Of a stretch of DNA of 64,000 nt, positions 60,694 through 64,000 are shown one piece after another (the first letter of the stretch is position 1; each line of letters starts with the position of its first letter). The DNA is taken from contig JAGLOO010000004.1 in NCBI GenBank assembly GCA_023138875.1, positions 89,205 to 153,204 on the forward strand. The letters run 5' to 3'. Both the position numbers and the translations under genes were made by a program. This DNA is from Bacteroidales bacterium (lineage in GTDB: Bacteria > Bacteroidota > Bacteroidia > Bacteroidales > GCA-2748055). The notes beneath the pieces are model-generated. The model searched no databases, was not told the DNA's origin, and saw only the letters and a list, made by a program, of their open reading frames with translations.

Positions 60694-63685
60694 ACAGGCA
60701 GTAAAAATTGCCCTGGATTTGTATGGGCTTGAAGGAGAAGTTGTGTCACTGCCGGGAGAAATTGATTTCAATTTCAGAATTGATGCTGAATCCCGGAGTT
60801 ACATTATAAAGATCAGCAGACCCGGTGCAGACCTCGAATATATCGAGTTTCAACAGGCACTTCATCATCATGTGGCCAACAGCAGCATTGAATTAGAATC
60901 ACCTGTCGCATTTCCTGACATTCACGGGAATTTCATCAGCGAAATAACAGACGAAACAGGACATACCCGGAAGGTCCGGTTAATAGCCTGGATCGAAGGC
61001 AGGTTGTGGTCGACTGTAAATCCTGTTAACAACAGATTGCTATTTAGCTTGGGAGAACAGGCAGGAAGACTCACTAAGGCACTTCAGGAATTTGAGCATT
61101 CAATGGCTGGCCGAAAGTTTGATTGGGATGTGGCACAGGCCCATTGGATTGATAGATATGAGCACCTGTTCTCTGAAGAACAACAATCGGTAGTTACCTA
61201 TTTTCAAAATCACTACAACGCTTTTCAACGTGAATATCAACTACTCAGAAAAAGTGTCGTGCACAATGATGCCAACGACAACAATGTAATAGTATCTGAG
61301 GATTTCATTGAGCCTGAAGTCAAAGCCATTATTGATTATGGAGATGCTGTTCATACACAGATCATCAACGATGTGGCCATTGCGATCGCCTATGCAGTAA
61401 TGGGAAAGCCCGATGTTTTGAGTGCTGCAATCCCTGTTGTGGAGGGATATCACAGTCAATTCCCACTGCTGGAGATAGAACTGGAGTTCCTGTACTGTCT
61501 GGTGGCCATGCGCCTGATTATTAGTGTAACCAAATCTGCCATCAACAGACAAAAAGAGCCCGGAAATGAATATTTATTAATCAGTGAAAGACCCGCATGG
61601 GAGGTGCTTACTAAATGGAAGCAGCTTGATAAAAAATATGCTCATTACAGTTTCAGAAATGCTTGTAACTACACAGCTCATCCCAGAGAGGCTGATTTGA
61701 AAAACTGGGCTAAGAACAATACTTCAACATTATCATCTCTGTTTCCATCCATTGGAAAAGAAAATGTTCACTGTTTAGATTTAAGTGTATCAAGCCAATG
61801 GATCGGGAATCAATCGGAGCTTAACGACCTGGATCTTTTTCAATACAAGATTAACAAACTTCAGGCCCAGGTCCCGGATAAAATCATTGCCGGAGGGTAC
61901 CTGGAACCAAGGTCAGTTTACACGTCTACTGCGTATGATAAAGCCGGAAACAACGGCACAGAAAGCAGGACCATACACCTGGGGATCGATTTCTGGATAC
62001 CTGTCCGGACTCCCGTTCACACCATCTTTGACGGCGTTGTGGTTACCGCGGTGAATGATGCGGGGGACAAAGAATATGGAGGATTAATTATTCTTAAGCA
62101 CCATATAGATAATCTTGAATTCTTTACCCTGTACGGCCATCTTTCCATTGATAGTTTAGGAAACAAAGAAGTCGGGCAGCAACTAAAAAAGGGCGATTGT
62201 ATTGGCTTTATCGGAACTTATCCTGAAAATGGCAACTGGTCGCCGCACCTCCATTTTCAAGTCATGCTTTCCAGCCTGGATTATGTGAACGACTTCCCCG
62301 GTGTTGCTTATCCACAGGAACTGGATGTATGGAAAAGTATTTGCCCGGATCCCAATCTGTTTTTCGAAACATCCGGTCTTCTGACTCACCGTTCGAGTGA
62401 TCTTTCTGAGACCATCTCTTTCAGAAAAAAACACCTGGGAAAAAGCCTGAGTTTATCCTATAAAGAGCCCCTGAAAATAGTCCGGGGAGCAGGCGTTTAT
62501 CTTATGGACCATACAGGCAGGAAGTATCTGGATACAGTGAATAATGTAGCCCATGTTGGGCATGAGCATCCACGAATAGTGAAAGCTGGTCAGCAACAGA
62601 TGGCCATGCTCAATACCAATACGCGCTACCTGCACGATAACATCAACGAATTCGCAAAAGAACTGCTCAGCACCTTCCCCGAAGAGTTATCGGTGGTTCA
62701 TTTTGTGAATTCAGGCAGTGAGGCCAATGAACTGGCTTTACGAATGACACGAACATGTACACAACAAAAGGATATGATCGCTGTTGAGGTTGGTTATCAT
62801 GGCAATACCAGAGGGTGTGTTGATATCAGTTCCTATAAATTTGATGGTAAAGGAGGTGCCGGAGCTCCTGAACATACACATATAGTTCCATTACCTGACA
62901 GGTACAGGGGTATGTACCAGGGAGAAAATACCGGTCCTCTGTATGCCTCCCACATCCGGAAGCAAATCGATCATATTCAATCCTCCGGAAGAGACGTTGC
63001 CGGGTTTATTTGCGAAAGTATTATGAGCTGTGGCGGCCAGATTGAACTCCCTGATGATTACCTGAAAATAGCTTATAAAGCAGTAAGAAATGCCGGGGGT
63101 ATCTGCATTGCAGATGAGGTCCAGGTAGGATGTGGACGTGTGGGAAGCGCGTTTTGGGGTTTTCAGTTGCATCATGTCATCCCCGATATTGTCACCATTG
63201 GCAAGCCGCTTGGTAACGGCCACCCTTTATCGGCTGTGGTTTGCACTCAAAAAGTTGCAGATGCATTTGCCAATGGCATGGAATACTTTAACACCTTCGG
63301 AGGCAACCCGGTATCATGTGCCATTGGCATAGAAGTTTTACGGGTTATCAAAGAGGAATCCTTGCAGGAAAACGCCCTTATGGTGGGAAATTATTTAAAA
63401 TCAGAGCTGAAAAAAATGCAGAACGACTTCCATGTCATTGGTGATATCAGGGGACAGGGATTATTCCTTGGTATCGAGTTATCGGATAGAGCAAAGAAAC
63501 CGCTCACCGAAAAGGCCTCCTATCTGGTAAACAGAATGAAGGACCTGGGTATTCTTATGAGTACCGATGGGAAAGATAACAACGTGCTGAAAATAAAACC
63601 CCCAATGGTTTTTTCCAAACAGAATGCGGATGAACTTCTTGCCGGAGTAAGATCAGTCCTCCTGGAAAATTATTTGGAATCATGA
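60656..63685 (+). CDS. Fusion: APH-type kinase, M23 peptidase, class III aminotransferase
   Basis: 1009 residues from GTG 60656; no Met codon follows for over a hundred residues. Kinase domain 1-340: HNDANDNN (H203, D205) and IIDYGD (D227). M23 domain about 400-570: HLGIDF (H441, D445) and HLHF (H531, H533), all four zinc ligands present. Aminotransferase 600-1009: PLP lysine K850 in GKPLGNGHP. The outer domains are related to hydroxylysine kinase and phosphoethanolamine / 5-phosphohydroxylysine phospholyase. It likely phosphorylates and degrades an amino alcohol, perhaps from cell-wall or lipid material. No signal peptide is visible. Confidence 0.93.
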   Translation: MKEDYLSIRIQVEQAVKIALDLYGLEGEVVSLPGEIDFNFRIDAESRSYIIKISRPGADLEYIEFQQALHHHVANSSIELESPVAFPDIHGNFISEITDETGHTRKVRLIAWIEGRLWSTVNPVNNRLLFSLGEQAGRLTKALQEFEHSMAGRKFDWDVAQAHWIDRYEHLFSEEQQSVVTYFQNHYNAFQREYQLLRKSVVHNDANDNNVIVSEDFIEPEVKAIIDYGDAVHTQIINDVAIAIAYAVMGKPDVLSAAIPVVEGYHSQFPLLEIELEFLYCLVAMRLIISVTKSAINRQKEPGNEYLLISERPAWEVLTKWKQLDKKYAHYSFRNACNYTAHPREADLKNWAKNNTSTLSSLFPSIGKENVHCLDLSVSSQWIGNQSELNDLDLFQYKINKLQAQVPDKIIAGGYLEPRSVYTSTAYDKAGNNGTESRTIHLGIDFWIPVRTPVHTIFDGVVVTAVNDAGDKEYGGLIILKHHIDNLEFFTLYGHLSIDSLGNKEVGQQLKKGDCIGFIGTYPENGNWSPHLHFQVMLSSLDYVNDFPGVAYPQELDVWKSICPDPNLFFETSGLLTHRSSDLSETISFRKKHLGKSLSLSYKEPLKIVRGAGVYLMDHTGRKYLDTVNNVAHVGHEHPRIVKAGQQQMAMLNTNTRYLHDNINEFAKELLSTFPEELSVVHFVNSGSEANELALRMTRTCTQQKDMIAVEVGYHGNTRGCVDISSYKFDGKGGAGAPEHTHIVPLPDRYRGMYQGENTGPLYASHIRKQIDHIQSSGRDVAGFICESIMSCGGQIELPDDYLKIAYKAVRNAGGICIADEVQVGCGRVGSAFWGFQLHHVIPDIVTIGKPLGNGHPLSAVVCTQKVADAFANGMEYFNTFGGNPVSCAIGIEVLRVIKEESLQENALMVGNYLKSELKKMQNDFHVIGDIRGQGLFLGIELSDRAKKPLTEKASYLVNRMKDLGILMSTDGKDNNVLKIKPPMVFSKQNADELLAGVRSVLLENYLES

Positions 63686-63748
63686 AGATGAGGAGACGGT
63701 GGAACATAGATCACCTGTTTTCGTCACCGGGACACCCTGGCCGGTTTT

Positions 63749-63874
63749 TCACAGGATTTTGTCTGGGATTTTGTCCACCAGCTCCTGCTCCTCAGTAAGC
63801 CCAATGCTATCTTGTGTAATAAGGGCTTTATGAGCTATTAAACGCTTCCTGAAATACCAGATCGTCCGTGGCAT
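63749..63874 (-). CDS. Possible small ORF at window edge
   Basis: 41 codons on the minus strand, beginning MPRTIWYFRKRLIAHKALIT and continuing QDSIGLTEEQELVDKIPDKI. Composition is protein-like, and it overlaps the end of the next upstream frame by 47 bases. Either a short coupled gene, part of one gene broken by a frameshift, or chance. No family is recognised. Confidence 0.3.
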   Translation of the reverse strand: MPRTIWYFRKRLIAHKALITQDSIGLTEEQELVDKIPDKIL

Positions 63875-64000
63875 CAATAAACCTTATTACAGATTCCATC
63901 ATGTAAGCCGCTTCAGCTTCCAGGATCCCGGTGATGCAGGTGCTTTTCAATGTGTGTTGTGCCTGTCCGGATAGTTGTAGGATGTCTGGCTTATGACCAG
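63828..64000 (-). CDS. C-terminal fragment of a minus-strand gene (window edge)
   Basis: 56 codons with no start inside the window, ending TAA at 63828; contains the helical GILEAEAAYMMESVIRFIDA. It reads like the end of a real gene, but the fragment is too short to name. From the end of the aminotransferase gene (63685) to the window edge there is otherwise no clear gene. Confidence 0.35.
   Translation of the reverse strand, partial: GHKPDILQLSGQAQHTLKSTCITGILEAEAAYMMESVIRFIDATDDLVFQEAFNSS

Noticed and set aside
63682..63798. 38-codon plus-strand ORF overlapping the aminotransferase stop
   Set aside because: Low-complexity Pro/Gly/Phe product with no conservation cue, no SD, and overlapped by more protein-like minus-strand frames.

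Overview
The window looks like chromosomal DNA of a member of the Bacteroidota, probably a Bacteroidales/Marinilabiliales-like anaerobe or microaerobe. Supporting signs are a fused MurF-alanine racemase, a protein with a C-terminal type IX secretion sorting tail, an ECF sigma/FecR/STN-domain regulatory module, a head-GIN (DUF2807) lipoprotein, weak Shine-Dalgarno sequences, and promoters of the TTTG-N19/20-TAnnTTTG type. No rRNA, tRNA, CRISPR array, insertion sequence or phage gene was found. Genes are dense on both strands, and the only stretch over 300 bases without a clear gene is the right edge.

Layout. 1-6.4 kb: a Crp-type regulator cut by the window edge, a lipid A-type acyltransferase, a two-domain glycosyltransferase, MurF-Alr and thymidine kinase (envelope and nucleotide metabolism). 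6.5-16.1 kb: a conserved hypothetical, RsmI, a GIN lipoprotein, a small secreted repeat protein, DnaB, IspE, a biotin carrier plus carboxyltransferase pair, an LptF/G permease and a TGT that lacks its zinc cysteines. 16.2-28 kb: a glycosyltransferase, sigma factor, RsmG, ribosomal protein L34 (rpmH), a large membrane glycosyltransferase with TPRs, a flavoprotein, a PASTA protein, a T9SS cargo protein, a pseudouridine synthase and Ddl.

28-34.7 kb: a complete trpEGDCFBA operon on the minus strand. A classical attenuator precedes it: a 19-residue leader peptide with three consecutive Trp codons, then a GC-rich hairpin with a UUCG loop and a U-run. This is the cleanest regulatory discovery in the window.

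34.7-42.9 kb: a signal-peptidase-II-like gene, then a cell-surface locus. The locus has two related secreted subunits, a PapD/DUF916-like two-domain periplasmic protein, and a 996-residue outer-membrane protein with Ig-like N-terminal, beta-barrel and carboxypeptidase-regulatory-like C-terminal parts. A strong intercistronic hairpin follows the first subunit gene. Together these resemble a chaperone-usher-like assembly system of an undescribed Bacteroidota type, and are the best candidate for a novel system. 43-48 kb: an ECF sigma/FecR pair flanked by two paralogous carboxypeptidase-regulatory-like proteins, one with an STN domain but no TonB barrel; long perfect inverted repeats bracket the sigma operon.

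48-57.2 kb: a Crp-type regulator, M3 peptidase, polyprenyl sugar transferase, Pcm, an MBL-fold hydrolase, GcvP and SSB. 57.2-64 kb is more accessory in character: a duplicated promoter-like segment, a tiny membrane ORF, a secreted DUF900-like hydrolase, a small beta-barrel protein, a distinctly AT-rich MarR/AhpD-like pair with a palindromic operator over its promoter, and a 1009-residue kinase/M23/aminotransferase fusion.
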